Notes: generated by a model not told the origin, from the sequence alone. A stretch of DNA of 64,000 bases from CBDATA01 sp965215615 (GCA_965215615.1 OZ244068.1:2356001-2420000), one strand, 5' to 3'; shown: positions 34,070 through 42,908, counted from the first letter of the stretch. A program made the numbers and translations.

Positions 34070-35452
34070 TCAGCGTCGCCCCCGGACCCGACCACGCTGC
34101 AAGAAGCCGTCGTAGTTCCGCATGATGAGCTGGCTTTCGACCTGTTGGGCGGTGTCCATCGCCACTCCCACCACGATCAGAAGGGAGGTTCCCCCGAAGT
34201 AGAAGGTGATCCCGAACCCTTCGGTGACGAAGGTGGGAAGCATGGATTCGAGCCAGGGGCCGATCACCGGCAGCGGCCCGACGTTGAACCCGCCGATCAG
34301 GAACTCGGGCAGCACCGAAACCGCCGCCAAATAGAGCGCACCGACGAAGGTGAGCCGGGTGAGCACGAGATCGAGGTACTGCGCCGTCTTGCGGCCCGGC
34401 CGGATTCCCGGGATGTAACCGCCACTCTTGCGCATGTTGTCCGCCACGTCGTCGGGCTTGAAGACGATGGCGGTGTAGAAGTAGCAGAAGAAGATGATGG
34501 CGGTTACGTAAAGCAGCGTGTAAAGCGGCATCCCGAAGCTGAGCTGCTGGACGATGGCGGACATCCAGCGGCTGTTCTGGAACGCCGAGGCGAAGGTCTG
34601 GGGCAGCGCGATGATCGAGCTGGCGAAGATCACCGGGATCACTCCGCCGGTGTTGATCTTGAGCGGGATGTGGGTCGCCTGCCCCTGGTACATCCGTCGT
34701 CCCACGAAGCGCTTCGCGTACTGGACCGGGATCCGCCGCTGGCCGCGCTCGACCAGGACGATGAAGGCGAGCACCGCCACCATGAACACGATGAGCAGCA
34801 GGACCGCGAGGATCGAACGCTGGCCCAGGCTGACTTCGCTGAACGTGGTGAGGATCGCCGACGGGAACATCACCACGATCCCCGCGAAGATCAGGAGCGA
34901 CATGCCGTTTCCGATGCCTCGCTCGGTGATCTGCTCGCCGAGCCACATCACGAACACGGTGCCGGCGGTCATGGTCAGGACCGTCATCAGGGTGAAGACG
35001 ACGCCGGGGTTCGGCACGAGCGCGAGCCCCTCGCCGAGCGACTGGGTCTGGAGGAAGACCGCAATCCCGGCGGACTGGATGACCGCGAGGATCACCGTGC
35101 CGTAGCGGGTGTACTGGGTGATCTTCTTCCGGCCGAGATCGCCTTCCTTGCTGAGCCGCTCGAGATAGGGCCAGACGAGGGTCAGCAACTGCAGGATGAT
35201 GGAGGCGCTGATGTACGGCATGATGCCGAGCGCGAAGACCGTCACCCGCGAGAGGTTGCCCCCGGAAAACATGTCGGCGAAGCCGAACCAGGTGCCCCGG
35301 TTCTGCTCGAAGAACTCGGTGAGCGCGAGCGGATCGACACCCGGAGTCGGGATGTGGTTCCCGAGCCGATAGACCGCAAGGATCCCGAGAGTGAACAGGA
35401 TCCGGTTCCGGAGATCCGGAATGCGCGCGATGCGGCGGAGGCTATCGATCAC
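34070..35452 (-). CDS. secY: Protein translocase subunit SecY
   Basis: 460 residues, ten membrane helices. RNRILFTLGILAVYRLGNHI, FALGIMPYISASIILQLLT (helix 2 and plug region), NGMSLLIFAGIV, RRIPVQYAKR and PLKINTGGVIPVIFASSII are conserved SecY segments. Forms the protein-conducting channel in the inner membrane with SecE and SecG. GTG start 12 bp after rplO. Confidence 0.98.
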   Translation of the reverse strand: MIDSLRRIARIPDLRNRILFTLGILAVYRLGNHIPTPGVDPLALTEFFEQNRGTWFGFADMFSGGNLSRVTVFALGIMPYISASIILQLLTLVWPYLERLSKEGDLGRKKITQYTRYGTVILAVIQSAGIAVFLQTQSLGEGLALVPNPGVVFTLMTVLTMTAGTVFVMWLGEQITERGIGNGMSLLIFAGIVVMFPSAILTTFSEVSLGQRSILAVLLLIVFMVAVLAFIVLVERGQRRIPVQYAKRFVGRRMYQGQATHIPLKINTGGVIPVIFASSIIALPQTFASAFQNSRWMSAIVQQLSFGMPLYTLLYVTAIIFFCYFYTAIVFKPDDVADNMRKSGGYIPGIRPGRKTAQYLDLVLTRLTFVGALYLAAVSVLPEFLIGGFNVGPLPVIGPWLESMLPTFVTEGFGITFYFGGTSLLIVVGVAMDTAQQVESQLIMRNYDGFLQRGRVRGRR

Positions 35453-35464
35453 GGTCCTGAAGCG

Positions 35465-35944
35465 CTAGCTGTCGATCACCACCGCGGTTCCCCCCGCGGC
35501 CTCGATCTTCCGGCGCGCCGACGCGCTGAAGGCATGGGCTTCGACGGTGAGGCCATGCTCGATTTCGCCGTCTCCGAGAATCTTGTACCGGAACGGGCGC
35601 GAGGATTCGATCCTTTCGCCCCGGACCCGCGCCACCCGGATGAGCCGCTCGCGGATCAGGTCGGCGGCGGAAACCGTCGATCCCGCCTCGAACCGGTTCA
35701 GATCCGCCACATGCAGGGCGACGTACTCGCGACGGAACAGGTTGTGGAAGCCGCGCTTCGGCACCCGCCGGATGAGCGGCATCTGGCCCCCCTCGAAACC
35801 GCGACGGAGCGAATAGCCGGAGCGCGACTTCGCGCCCTTGTGGCCCCGGCCGCAGGTCTTCCCGGTTCCCGACCCGGGCCCGCGTCCGACGCGCTTGCGG
35901 GGACGTGTCGCGCCCTCCGGCGGGCTGAGCTCGTGGAGGCTCAT
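35465..35944 (-). CDS. rplO: 50S ribosomal protein L15
   Basis: About 159 residues from ATG 35944. The glycine-rich N-terminus KRVGRGPGSGTGKTCGRGHK and SGYSLRRGFEGGQMPLIRRV, PKRGFHNLF are standard; the C-terminus has the KIEAAGGTAVVIDS-type ending. Start overlaps the rpmD stop by ATGA. Confidence 0.97.
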   Translation of the reverse strand: MSLHELSPPEGATRPRKRVGRGPGSGTGKTCGRGHKGAKSRSGYSLRRGFEGGQMPLIRRVPKRGFHNLFRREYVALHVADLNRFEAGSTVSAADLIRERLIRVARVRGERIESSRPFRYKILGDGEIEHGLTVEAHAFSASARRKIEAAGGTAVVIDS

Positions 35945-36147
35945 CGGGCATCTCCTTCCGCGACGACGCGCACCAGGTGAGCCACCTTGCGAAGCATCCC
36001 GCGGGTCATGGGGTTGTCGGGGCGGACGACCTTCGAGCCCACCCGGCGGAGCCCCAGTCCGCGAACCACTTCGCGCTGGTGCCGCGTCGAGCCCGCGAGC
36101 CCGCGAGCCAGACAGACGGTGAGCATGGCCCGGGCCTCGCCGCTCAC
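35941..36147 (-). CDS. rpmD: 50S ribosomal protein L30
   Basis: 68 residues from GTG 36147 (overlapping the rpsE stop), or about 61 from ATG 36126. The core LTVCLARGLAGSTRHQREVV and LGLRRVGSKVVRPDNPMTRG, then MLRKVAHLVRV matches bacterial L30 and the usual length of about 60. Confidence 0.94.
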   Translation of the reverse strand: MSGEARAMLTVCLARGLAGSTRHQREVVRGLGLRRVGSKVVRPDNPMTRGMLRKVAHLVRVVAEGDAR

Positions 36148-36707
36148 GCCCGCACCTCGGATTCGATCTCGCTCGCATCCTTGCCGCGCAGTTCCGCGAC
36201 ACTTTGAACGGAACGGAGCGAGAGGAGGCCCTGCATCGTGGCTTCCACCACGTTCTTGGGGTTGGTGGTGCCGAGCGACTTGGTCAGGATGTCCTTGATA
36301 CCGGCGAGCTCGATGACCGCGCGAACCGCCCCGCCGGCGATCACCCCGGTCCCTTCGGAGGCAGGCTTCAGAAGCACGCGACCGGCACCGAAGACACCGA
36401 CCACCTCGTGGGCGATGGTCGCTCCCACCCGCGGAATGGGCCGCAGGTTCTTCTTGGCGATCTCGATCCCCTTCTTGATCGCCGCCGGCACCTCGCGGGC
36501 CTTGCCGAGCCCGAAGCCGACCTTTCCGTTCTCGTTTCCGACGACCACCAGAACCGAAAAGGACAGGTTCTTGCCGCCCTTGACCACCTTGGTCACGCGG
36601 TTGATGAAGACCACCTTGTCCTTGAGTTCCGGATCCCCGGTCCGCTCCAACTGGGTGTTACGGGGACCGCGCGGGGGGCGTCCGCCTCCGCTCTCCATGC
36701 TCAACAC
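36144..36707 (-). CDS. rpsE: 30S ribosomal protein S5
   Basis: 187 residues from GTG 36707, chosen for its AAGGAGGA about 5 bases upstream; ATG 36698 is an alternative. KVVFINRVTKVVKGGKNLSF, GKVGFGLGKAREVPAAIKKG and RVLLKPASEGTGVIAGGAVR are hallmark motifs, with KSLGTTNPKNVV near the end. Has a role in decoding accuracy. The start overlaps the rplR stop. Confidence 0.97.
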   Translation of the reverse strand: MLSMESGGGRPPRGPRNTQLERTGDPELKDKVVFINRVTKVVKGGKNLSFSVLVVVGNENGKVGFGLGKAREVPAAIKKGIEIAKKNLRPIPRVGATIAHEVVGVFGAGRVLLKPASEGTGVIAGGAVRAVIELAGIKDILTKSLGTTNPKNVVEATMQGLLSLRSVQSVAELRGKDASEIESEVRA

Positions 36708-37054
36708 CGGATTCCTCCTTCACGGACTGCGTCCGCAAGAGCCTTGACCCGACCGTGGTACCGATGTCCTCCCCGGTCGAAAACCACCTGGGTCACCCCG
36801 GCAGAAACCAGCCGCCCGGCGATGGCGACACCCACCTGCGTGGCACCGGAGGCGTTTCCGCCGCCCGACATGTCCTTCTCGCGGCTGGAGGCAGCGGCCA
36901 GAGTGCGCCCGTTCACGTCGTCGATCACCTGGGCGTAGATGTGCTTGAGGGACCGAAACACCGCGAGGCGCGGCCGGTCCGGCGTTCCGGAGACCTTCCT
37001 GCGAATCCGTGCGTGGATCCGCTCCCGGGCCTTCCGGCGGGTCATGTTGCGCAT
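36701..37054 (-). CDS. rplR: 50S ribosomal protein L18
   Basis: About 117 residues from ATG 37054. RRKVSGTPDRPRLAVFRSLK, HIYAQVIDDVNGRTLAAAS and VVFDRGGHRYHGRVKALADA are conserved L18 segments. 5S rRNA-binding protein of the central protuberance. Confidence 0.97.
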   Translation of the reverse strand: MRNMTRRKARERIHARIRRKVSGTPDRPRLAVFRSLKHIYAQVIDDVNGRTLAAASSREKDMSGGGNASGATQVGVAIAGRLVSAGVTQVVFDRGGHRYHGRVKALADAVREGGIRC

Positions 37055-37071
37055 GGCGGCTCCCCTCCCCG

Positions 37072-37605
37072 TCAACCGGTCTTCTTGCCGGCCTTCTTGA
37101 TGAGCCGCTCGCCGGTGTAGCGGACACCCTTCTGCTTGTAGGGGTCCGGCTTGCGAAGCGCACGCATCCGCGCCGCCACTTCGCCCACGAGCTGCTTGTC
37201 GAAACCGCGCACCACCACGTGGGTGTTCTTTTCGACATCCACTTCGATTCCCGCCGGCAGCGGAACCCGGATCGGATGCGAGTAGCCGAGCAGGAACTCG
37301 ACCTCCCGCCCCTCGACCTTCGCCCGGTACCCGACACCCACGATGTCGAGCTCCTTCGTGAAGCCCGTCGAAACGCCGGTCACCGCATTCTGGAGGAGCG
37401 CTCTCGCGAGCCCCCAGTACGCGCGGTTCCCCTTTTCGTCCGTCAGGCTGACGGTCACCACCCCGTTTTCCTCGCGTACCTCAACGCCCGGAGGGATCGG
37501 CGTGGAGAGAGAGCCCTTCGGCCCCTTGACCTGGACTTCGCGATCCCCGATGGACAGACCCACCCCGGTGGGAACCTGGATGGGTTTCGCGCCTATGCGG
37601 GACAC
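37072..37605 (-). CDS. rplF: 50S ribosomal protein L6
   Basis: 177 residues, GTG start. SRIGAKPIQVPTGVGLSIGD, VKGPKGSLSTPIPPGVEV, VGVGYRAKVEGREVEFLLGY and PDPYKQKGVRYTGE are standard L6 motifs. Binds 23S rRNA near the sarcin-ricin loop and factor-binding site. Confidence 0.98.
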   Translation of the reverse strand: MSRIGAKPIQVPTGVGLSIGDREVQVKGPKGSLSTPIPPGVEVREENGVVTVSLTDEKGNRAYWGLARALLQNAVTGVSTGFTKELDIVGVGYRAKVEGREVEFLLGYSHPIRVPLPAGIEVDVEKNTHVVVRGFDKQLVGEVAARMRALRKPDPYKQKGVRYTGERLIKKAGKKTG

Positions 37606-37609
37606 CGGA

Positions 37610-38005
37610 TCACCACACCTTGAGCAGCACTTCGCCGCCCACCCCGTGTTCGCGGGCCTCGCGCCCGGTCAGGACTCCCCGGGAAGTGGAGAGGACCGCG
37701 ACACCGAGGCCGCCCTGGACTTTCGGAATGGACTCCCTGGGGACATAGACCCGGGTTCCCGGACGCGAAACCCGCTGGAGTCCGGTGAGCGCCGCCCGGT
37801 TGCCGGGCAAACGGCGAAGCCGGATCCGGACCACGTCCTGGGGGTCACGCGGCACGACTTCCCAGCCGGTGATGTACCCCTCCTGGGCGAGGATCCGGGC
37901 AATTTCCTGCTTGATTCGGGAGGCCGGCATCTCGACCACGTCGTGTCGCGCCAGATTGGCGTTGCGCAGACGGGTCAGCATGTCGGCGATCGGATCGGAC
38001 CACAT
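37610..38005 (-). CDS. rpsH: 30S ribosomal protein S8
   Basis: 131 residues from ATG 38005. WSDPIADMLTRLRNAN at the start and KVQGGLGVAVLSTSRGVLTG, then REAREHGVGGEVLLKVW are typical of S8. Binds helix 21 of 16S rRNA; in E. coli it represses its own operon, but no equivalent site was identified here. Confidence 0.97.
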   Translation of the reverse strand: MWSDPIADMLTRLRNANLARHDVVEMPASRIKQEIARILAQEGYITGWEVVPRDPQDVVRIRLRRLPGNRAALTGLQRVSRPGTRVYVPRESIPKVQGGLGVAVLSTSRGVLTGREAREHGVGGEVLLKVW

Positions 38006-38019
38006 TTCCCCGGAACCTC

Positions 38020-38205
38020 CTACCAGCTCGCCTTGATGACCCCGGGGATCTCCCCGGCGAGCGCCAGTTGCCGGAAACACATCCGGCAGAGCCCGAATTT
38101 CCGGATGTACGCCCGCGGGCGGCCGCACAGGACGCAGCGGTTGTACTTGCGGGCGGAATACTTCGGCTTCGATCGGGCTTTTGCGATCAGTGACTTCTTT
38201 GCCAA
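38020..38205 (-). CDS. rpsN: 30S ribosomal protein S14, zinc-binding type
   Basis: 61 residues, exactly the length of the zinc (type Z) form. TTG start at 38205 with GAGGAAA upstream. AKKSLIAKARSKPKYSARKY precedes the two CxxC pairs CVLCGRPRAYIRKFGLCRMC, and it ends GEIPGVIKASW. The frame upstream of 38205 is not part of the protein. Confidence 0.96.
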   Translation of the reverse strand: MAKKSLIAKARSKPKYSARKYNRCVLCGRPRAYIRKFGLCRMCFRQLALAGEIPGVIKASW

Positions 38206-38216
38206 TGGGTGTTTCC

Positions 38217-38765
38217 TCAGGCGTCCGGACGAACGAACGGCATGCCGAACGTCCGGAGCAATTCCTTCGCGTCCGCATCGCGGGTCGCCGTCGTGCAAAA
38301 AGTGATGTTCATGCCCCGGGTCTTCTCGATCTTCGAGTAGTCGATCTCCGGAAAGACCGACTGGTCGGTGAGCCCGAGCGTGTAGTTCCCGCGACCATCG
38401 AACGACCGCTCCGGGACACCCCGGAAATCGTGCACGCGAGGCAGCGCGATGTTGATGAGCCGGTCCATGAATTCGTACATCCGGACGCCTCGCAGCGTGA
38501 CCCGGACACCGACCGGCATGCCTTCGCGGATCTTGAAGTTGGCGATCGACTTGCGGGCGCGGGTGACCACCGGCTTCTGCCCGGAAATGAGCGTGAGGTC
38601 GGCGACCGCCGCCTCGATGAACTTGTGCTCGCGGGAGCCTTCCCCCACCCCGATGTTGACCACGATCCGGGTCAGCTTCGGGACCTGGTGGATGCTCGCG
38701 ATGGCGAGCCGCTCGCGGAGATCCGGGACGACTTTCTCCCGGTAGAGCGTCTGGAGGCGGCTCAC
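38217..38765 (-). CDS. rplE: 50S ribosomal protein L5
   Basis: 182 residues. LTRIVVNIGVGEGSREHKF, ISGQKPVVTRARKSIANFKI and GVRVTLRGVRMYEFMDRLI, then GRGNYTLGLTDQSVFPEIDY are standard. 5S rRNA binder contacting P-site tRNA. GTG start overlaps the rplX stop. Confidence 0.98.
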   Translation of the reverse strand: MSRLQTLYREKVVPDLRERLAIASIHQVPKLTRIVVNIGVGEGSREHKFIEAAVADLTLISGQKPVVTRARKSIANFKIREGMPVGVRVTLRGVRMYEFMDRLINIALPRVHDFRGVPERSFDGRGNYTLGLTDQSVFPEIDYSKIEKTRGMNITFCTTATRDADAKELLRTFGMPFVRPDA

Positions 38766-39121
38766 TTGTCGATGACCCCTTCGGAGCGAACGCTCACCCG
38801 GACCTTGCGGCCGTCGGTGAGGCGGCTGCGCCGGATCCGGGTGGGCAGGTTGGATTCCGGGTCCACCAGCATCACGTTGCTCACGTGGATGGCGGCCTCG
38901 CGTTCCACCACGCCCCCCTTGATGTTCTGGCGCGGATTCGGCCGGGTGTGACGCTTGATGATATGGATTCCCTCCACGATCACCCGACCGGTTTCAGGAA
39001 ACGTGCGGAGTACCTTCCCCCGCTTGCCCAGATCCTTGCCGGCCATGATCTGGACCAGATCGTCCTTCTTGACGTGGAGCTTCTTCGGACGCGGTTTCTC
39101 CATCCGCGGCTTCCCGGGCAT
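38762..39121 (-). CDS. rplX: 50S ribosomal protein L24
   Basis: 119 residues. LHVKKDDLVQIMAGKDLGKR is the KOW motif, followed by GKVLRTFPETGRVIVEGI and IIKRHTRPNPRQNIKGGVVE. About 12 residues of N-terminal extension relative to E. coli. Early 23S rRNA assembly factor. Confidence 0.97.
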   Translation of the reverse strand: MPGKPRMEKPRPKKLHVKKDDLVQIMAGKDLGKRGKVLRTFPETGRVIVEGIHIIKRHTRPNPRQNIKGGVVEREAAIHVSNVMLVDPESNLPTRIRRSRLTDGRKVRVSVRSEGVIDK

Positions 39122-39124
39122 GAG

Positions 39125-39493
39125 CTAGAGCACCTCCGGGGCGAGCGAAACGATCCGCATGAACTGCCGCTCGCGAAGTTCGCGGGCCACCGGGCCGAAG
39201 ACGCGGGTTCCGGTCGGTTCCCGCTGTTCGTTGATCAGGACGACCGCGTTGTCCCCGAAACGGATGTAGGAGCCGTCCGGGCGACGGTGCTCCTTCTTCG
39301 TGCGGACGATGACCGCGCGCACCACCGCTCCCTTCTTCACCGCCCCGCCGGGCGCGGCCTCCCGGACCGAAGCGGTGATCACGTCGCCGAGGCGGGCGAT
39401 CTTCCCCACGCCGCCGCCGAGCGGCAGGATGCAGGTCACCCGGCGGGCACCGGAGTTGTCGGCCACCTGCAGGACCGACTGCATCTGGATCAC
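39125..39493 (-). CDS. rplN: 50S ribosomal protein L14
   Basis: 122 residues from GTG 39493, the canonical L14 length. IQMQSVLQVADNSGARRVTC, then GDVITASVREAAPGG, AVIVRTKKEHRRPDGSYIRF and RELRERQFMRIVSLAPEVL are diagnostic. Start overlaps the rpsQ stop (GTGA). Confidence 0.98.
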   Translation of the reverse strand: MIQMQSVLQVADNSGARRVTCILPLGGGVGKIARLGDVITASVREAAPGGAVKKGAVVRAVIVRTKKEHRRPDGSYIRFGDNAVVLINEQREPTGTRVFGPVARELRERQFMRIVSLAPEVL

Positions 39494-39735
39494 GAGGCGC
39501 GCTCCACGACCCGCAGCAGGCGGAAGCGCTTGGAGCGCGACATCGGCCGGCACTCCTCGATCTGGACCCGGTCGCCGACCTTCCCCTCGTTCCGCTCGTC
39601 GTGGACCGAGAAACGGGAGGTCTTCTTGTAGCGACGCTTGTAGAGCGGATGCTCCACCAGGCGATCCACCCGAACGGTGATCGTCTTTTCGGCGCGATCG
39701 GAAACGACGGTTCCGACCCGAATCAACTTAGGCAT
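39490..39735 (-). CDS. rpsQ: 30S ribosomal protein S17
   Basis: 81 residues. VGTVVSDRAEKTITVRVDRL, then HPLYKRRYKKTSRFSVHDER and GDRVQIEECRPMSRSKRFRL are the standard OB-fold S17 sequence. Confidence 0.97.
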   Translation of the reverse strand: MPKLIRVGTVVSDRAEKTITVRVDRLVEHPLYKRRYKKTSRFSVHDERNEGKVGDRVQIEECRPMSRSKRFRLLRVVERAS

Positions 39736-39750
39736 GACTCTCTTTCATCC

Positions 39751-39960
39751 TCATGAGCCGGATTCCCGGACCCCGAGCTCACGCTCCCGGGCGATGGTGC
39801 GAATCCGCGCCACCGTGCGCCGCAGCGTCCGCACCCGGTGCGTCTGGCCGGATTGCCCGGTCGCGGCTTCGACCCGGGCATCGAAGAGCTCCCGCGTGAT
39901 CTCCTCGCGCTTGGCGAGCAGCTCCTCATAGGGAAGTTCGCGAATTTCGGAAGCCTTCAC
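39751..39960 (-). CDS. rpmC: 50S ribosomal protein L29
   Basis: 69 residues. KASEIRELPYEELLAKREEI, then RELFDARVEAATGQ and RRTVARIRTIARERELGVRE form the two-helix L29 hairpin. GTG start overlaps the rplP stop. It sits near the peptide exit. Confidence 0.96.
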   Translation of the reverse strand: MKASEIRELPYEELLAKREEITRELFDARVEAATGQSGQTHRVRTLRRTVARIRTIARERELGVRESGS

Positions 39961-40379
39961 GACGGCTCCTCCTCGAACCGGCCGAGGAACGCGGTCTTGA
40001 CCGGCAGCTTGTAGCTCGCGAGACGCATGGCCTCGGCGGCGTGCTCGCGGCTCACTCCCTCGAGCTCGAAGAGAACCCGTCCCGGGCGCACCGGCGCGAC
40101 CCAGCCCTCGGGAGAGCCCTTCCCCTTCCCCATCCGGGTCTCCTGCGGCTTCTTGGTGAAGGGCTTGTCCGGAAAAATCCGGATCCAGACCCGCCCGCTG
40201 CGCTTCACCGACCGGGTGATGGCGACGCGGGCGGACTCGATCTGCCTGCTGGTGATCCAGCCGGGCTCGAGCGTCTTGAGGCCGTAGTCACCAAAGGCAA
40301 CGGTCTGCCCGGTCCAGGACTTGCCGCGCATGCGACCGCGCTGTTGCTTGCGGTACCGGGTCTTCTTGGGGGAGAGCAT
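39957..40379 (-). CDS. rplP: 50S ribosomal protein L16
   Basis: 140 residues. MLSPKKTRYRKQQRGRMRGK, then FGDYGLKTLEPGWITSRQIE, RIFPDKPFTKKPQETRMGKG and AAEAMRLASYKLPVKTAFLG are all standard L16 motifs. Sits at the A-site finger. Confidence 0.98.
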   Translation of the reverse strand: MLSPKKTRYRKQQRGRMRGKSWTGQTVAFGDYGLKTLEPGWITSRQIESARVAITRSVKRSGRVWIRIFPDKPFTKKPQETRMGKGKGSPEGWVAPVRPGRVLFELEGVSREHAAEAMRLASYKLPVKTAFLGRFEEEPS

Positions 40380-40388
40380 GGCTGTTCC

Positions 40389-41081
40389 TCAGCTCGTGGA
40401 AGGCACGGGAGAGCCGGAGCGGCGCGGGGGCGGCTCAGAGCGGGAGACCGAATCACTCATCTCGCCCGGGCCGCGATAGACCCAGCACTTCACCCCGATC
40501 TGGCCGTAGGTGGTGCGCGCCTCGGCGAGGCCGTAGTCGATGTTCGCCTTGAGCGTGTGAAGGGGGAGCTGGCCCTCGAGATACCACTCGGCGCGAGCGA
40601 TGTCGGCACCGTTCAGGCGGCCGGCGCAACGAATCCGGACCCCCTTCGCACCGTTCCGTATCGTGTTCTCGACGGCCTTGCGCATGGCCCGCCGGAACGC
40701 GATTCGCTTTTCGAGCTGCAACGCGATGGATTCCGCGACGAGCTGGGGATCCAGCTCCGGCTTGATGACCTCGAGAGGCCGGATATGGACTTCCTTGCCG
40801 GTGCGCCGCCGAAGCTCCCTCGTCAACTTCTCGACCTCGGTGCCCTTGCGTCCGATGATGATGCCGGGGCGGGAGGTGTGGATGTAGATGTTCAGCTTGT
40901 TGCCGGGACGTTCGATCTCCACCCGGGAAATTCCGGCGTGGTACAGCCGGCGCTTCAGCAACTTCCGGAGCTCCAGATCTTCCTGAAGGGTGTCCCGGTA
41001 GTTTCCGGACGCGTACCAGCGCGACCTCCAGGTCTTCGTGTACCCGAGCCGGAAACCCAGCGGATGTACCTTCTGGCCCAT
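40389..41081 (-). CDS. rpsC: 30S ribosomal protein S3
   Basis: 230 residues. MGQKVHPLGFRLGYTKTWRS at the start, KH motif RPGIIIGRKGTEVEKLTREL, and C-terminal domain RCAGRLNGADIARAEWYLEG followed by TTYGQIGVKCWVY. A short Ser/Pro/Arg-rich tail follows. Head protein contributing to helicase activity at mRNA entry. Confidence 0.98.
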   Translation of the reverse strand: MGQKVHPLGFRLGYTKTWRSRWYASGNYRDTLQEDLELRKLLKRRLYHAGISRVEIERPGNKLNIYIHTSRPGIIIGRKGTEVEKLTRELRRRTGKEVHIRPLEVIKPELDPQLVAESIALQLEKRIAFRRAMRKAVENTIRNGAKGVRIRCAGRLNGADIARAEWYLEGQLPLHTLKANIDYGLAEARTTYGQIGVKCWVYRGPGEMSDSVSRSEPPPRRSGSPVPSTS

Positions 41082-41083
41082 GC

Positions 41084-41449
41084 CTACTCTCCTCCTGCTT
41101 CCGGTGCCTCGACGCGGATGGTGTAATGAGTCGTCCGACGGCGGATGCGCCGGATGCGGGCCCGTCGCCCGCTGCGACCGATGGTTCGGGCCGGCCCTTC
41201 GTCGGCGAACGCTTCGGCCACGATGAGCTGATCCTCATCCAGCCGTCGCGCCTCCTCGAGAGCCCGGTTCTGGGCGCCGGCGACCGCTGCCCGGAGCACC
41301 TGTTCGATCACCTTCGCTGCCGCCCGGTTCGTGTTGCGAAGGATGGCGATGGCCTGGGCGGCAGGCCGTCTCCGGATCAGGTCCAGCACCAGGCGTCCTT
41401 TCCGCGCCGACCCGGGACATCCCCGGGCGCGCGCCACCGCTTCGATCAC
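41084..41449 (-). CDS. rplV: 50S ribosomal protein L22
   Basis: 121 residues from GTG 41449, with GGAGG about 8 bases upstream. SARKGRLVLDLIRRRPAAQA, then AAAKVIEQVLRAAVAGAQNR and the exit-tunnel loop region ARTIGRSGRRARIRRIRRRT are typical. Confidence 0.96.
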   Translation of the reverse strand: MIEAVARARGCPGSARKGRLVLDLIRRRPAAQAIAILRNTNRAAAKVIEQVLRAAVAGAQNRALEEARRLDEDQLIVAEAFADEGPARTIGRSGRRARIRRIRRRTTHYTIRVEAPEAGGE

Positions 41450-41474
41450 CTTCGGCCTCCGGATGGACAGGACA

Positions 41475-41759
41475 TCAGCGGCGTGCCGCGGCCTTGTCGG
41501 TCTTGACCTTGTGCCCGCGGAACGTCCTCGTGGGGGAGAACTCGCCGAGCTTGTGGCCCACCATGTTGTCGGTCACATAGACCGGGATGAACTTCTTTCC
41601 GTTGTGGACGGCGAACGTCATGCCCACCATCTCCGGAAGGATCGTGGATCGCCGCGACCAGGTCTTGATGACCGACTGGCGACGCGCCGAGGAAGCGTTT
41701 TCCACCTTCTGGATGAGGCTCTCCTCGATGAAGGGACCCTTCTTGACCGAGCGCGGCAT
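41475..41759 (-). CDS. rpsS: 30S ribosomal protein S19
   Basis: 94 residues. MPRSVKKGPFIEESLIQKVE, then KTWSRRSTILPEMVGMTFAV and HNGKKFIPVYVTDNMVGHKL, GEFSPTRTFRGHKVKTDK are textbook S19 segments. Head protein next to S13. Confidence 0.98.
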   Translation of the reverse strand: MPRSVKKGPFIEESLIQKVENASSARRQSVIKTWSRRSTILPEMVGMTFAVHNGKKFIPVYVTDNMVGHKLGEFSPTRTFRGHKVKTDKAAARR

Positions 41760-41768
41760 GGAACCTCC

Positions 41769-42605
41769 CTACTTTCTGCGCCGCTTGTTGCGGGAGCGGA
41801 CGATCATCGAATCGGTGCGCTTGTTGTTGCGGGTCTTGTACCCCTTGGTGGGGACACCCCAGGGGCTCACCGGATGCCGGCCGCCCGAGCTCTTCCCCTC
41901 GCCGCCCCCGTGGGGGTGGTCCACCGGGTTCATGGTGACCCCGCGGTTGTGCGGACGCCGGCCCAGCCAGCGCTTCCGCCCGGCCTTGCCGAGCTTCACG
42001 TTCAGATGCTCCACATTCGAGACCTGGCCGATGGTGGCCCGACACTCCCGAAGGATCCGGCGGATCTCGCCGGAGGGCATCCGCAACTGGGCGTAGCGGC
42101 CTTCCTTGGCGACGAGCTGCACGAAGGCTCCGGCGCTGCGGGCCAGCTTGCCGCCGCCGCCCGGCCGGAGTTCGACGTTGTGGATCGTGGCACCAAGCGG
42201 AATCCGGTCGATCCGGAGCGTGTTCCCGGGGAGGATTTCCGCCGAATCGCTCGCGAGCACCGTGTCCCCGACCTTCATGCCCACCGCGTGGAGCACGTAG
42301 CGCTTTTCGCCATCCCGGTAGTGCAGGAGCGCGATCCGGGCCGAACGGTTGGGGTCGTACTCGATGGTCGCGACCCGGGCGGGAATCTCCGGCTTGTTCC
42401 GCCGGAAATCCACCTCGCGCAGCCGGCGCTTGTGGCCGCCCCCCCGGAAGCGAACCGTGATCCGCCCCTTGCCGTTCCGCCCGCCACTTCTGCTCTTTCC
42501 GCGAGTGAGTGATTTTTCGGGGCGGTCGGTGGTCAGCTCCTCGAAGGTCTGCACCGTATGGAAGCGTCGGCCGGGGGAAGTCGGCCGGGATTGCCGGATC
42601 GCCAT
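41769..42605 (-). CDS. rplB: 50S ribosomal protein L2
   Basis: 278 residues. GRNGKGRITVRFRGGGHKRR, then ALLHYRDGEKRYVLHAVGMK and MNPVDHPHGGGEGKSSGGRH, with the essential loop His, and VPTKGYKTRNNKRTDSMIV at the C-terminus. Close to the peptidyl transferase centre. Confidence 0.98.
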   Translation of the reverse strand: MAIRQSRPTSPGRRFHTVQTFEELTTDRPEKSLTRGKSRSGGRNGKGRITVRFRGGGHKRRLREVDFRRNKPEIPARVATIEYDPNRSARIALLHYRDGEKRYVLHAVGMKVGDTVLASDSAEILPGNTLRIDRIPLGATIHNVELRPGGGGKLARSAGAFVQLVAKEGRYAQLRMPSGEIRRILRECRATIGQVSNVEHLNVKLGKAGRKRWLGRRPHNRGVTMNPVDHPHGGGEGKSSGGRHPVSPWGVPTKGYKTRNNKRTDSMIVRSRNKRRRK

Positions 42606-42620
42606 CGCTATACGCCCCTG

Positions 42621-42908
42621 CTAGACACCCTTGAAAAGAGAGATGGCATCGCCTTCCCGGAGGGTGACGAACGCCTTTTTCCAAGCCGGACGCGCTCCCC
42701 GGAACCTTCCCCATCGCTTGAACTTGCCGATCCGGTTGGCGGTTCGCACGCCGGTCACCCGGACATCGAAGAGGCTCTCGATGGCCTGGCGTATCTGGAC
42801 CTTGTTGGCACCCGGATCCACCCGGAAACAGAACGTGTTCCGGGTCTCCTGAAGGCGGTCCGCCTTTTCGGTGGTGAGGGGGCCGAGGATCACCCGGTCA
42901 GGCTGCAT
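42621..42908 (-). CDS. rplW: 50S ribosomal protein L23
   Basis: 95 residues. RVILGPLTTEKADRLQETRN, then CFRVDPGANKVQIRQAIESL, FDVRVTGVRTANRIGKFKRW and GARPAWKKAFVTLREGDAI are standard. Docking site for trigger factor and SRP at the exit tunnel. Start overlaps the 3' end of rplD by 11 bp. Confidence 0.97.
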   Translation of the reverse strand: MQPDRVILGPLTTEKADRLQETRNTFCFRVDPGANKVQIRQAIESLFDVRVTGVRTANRIGKFKRWGRFRGARPAWKKAFVTLREGDAISLFKGV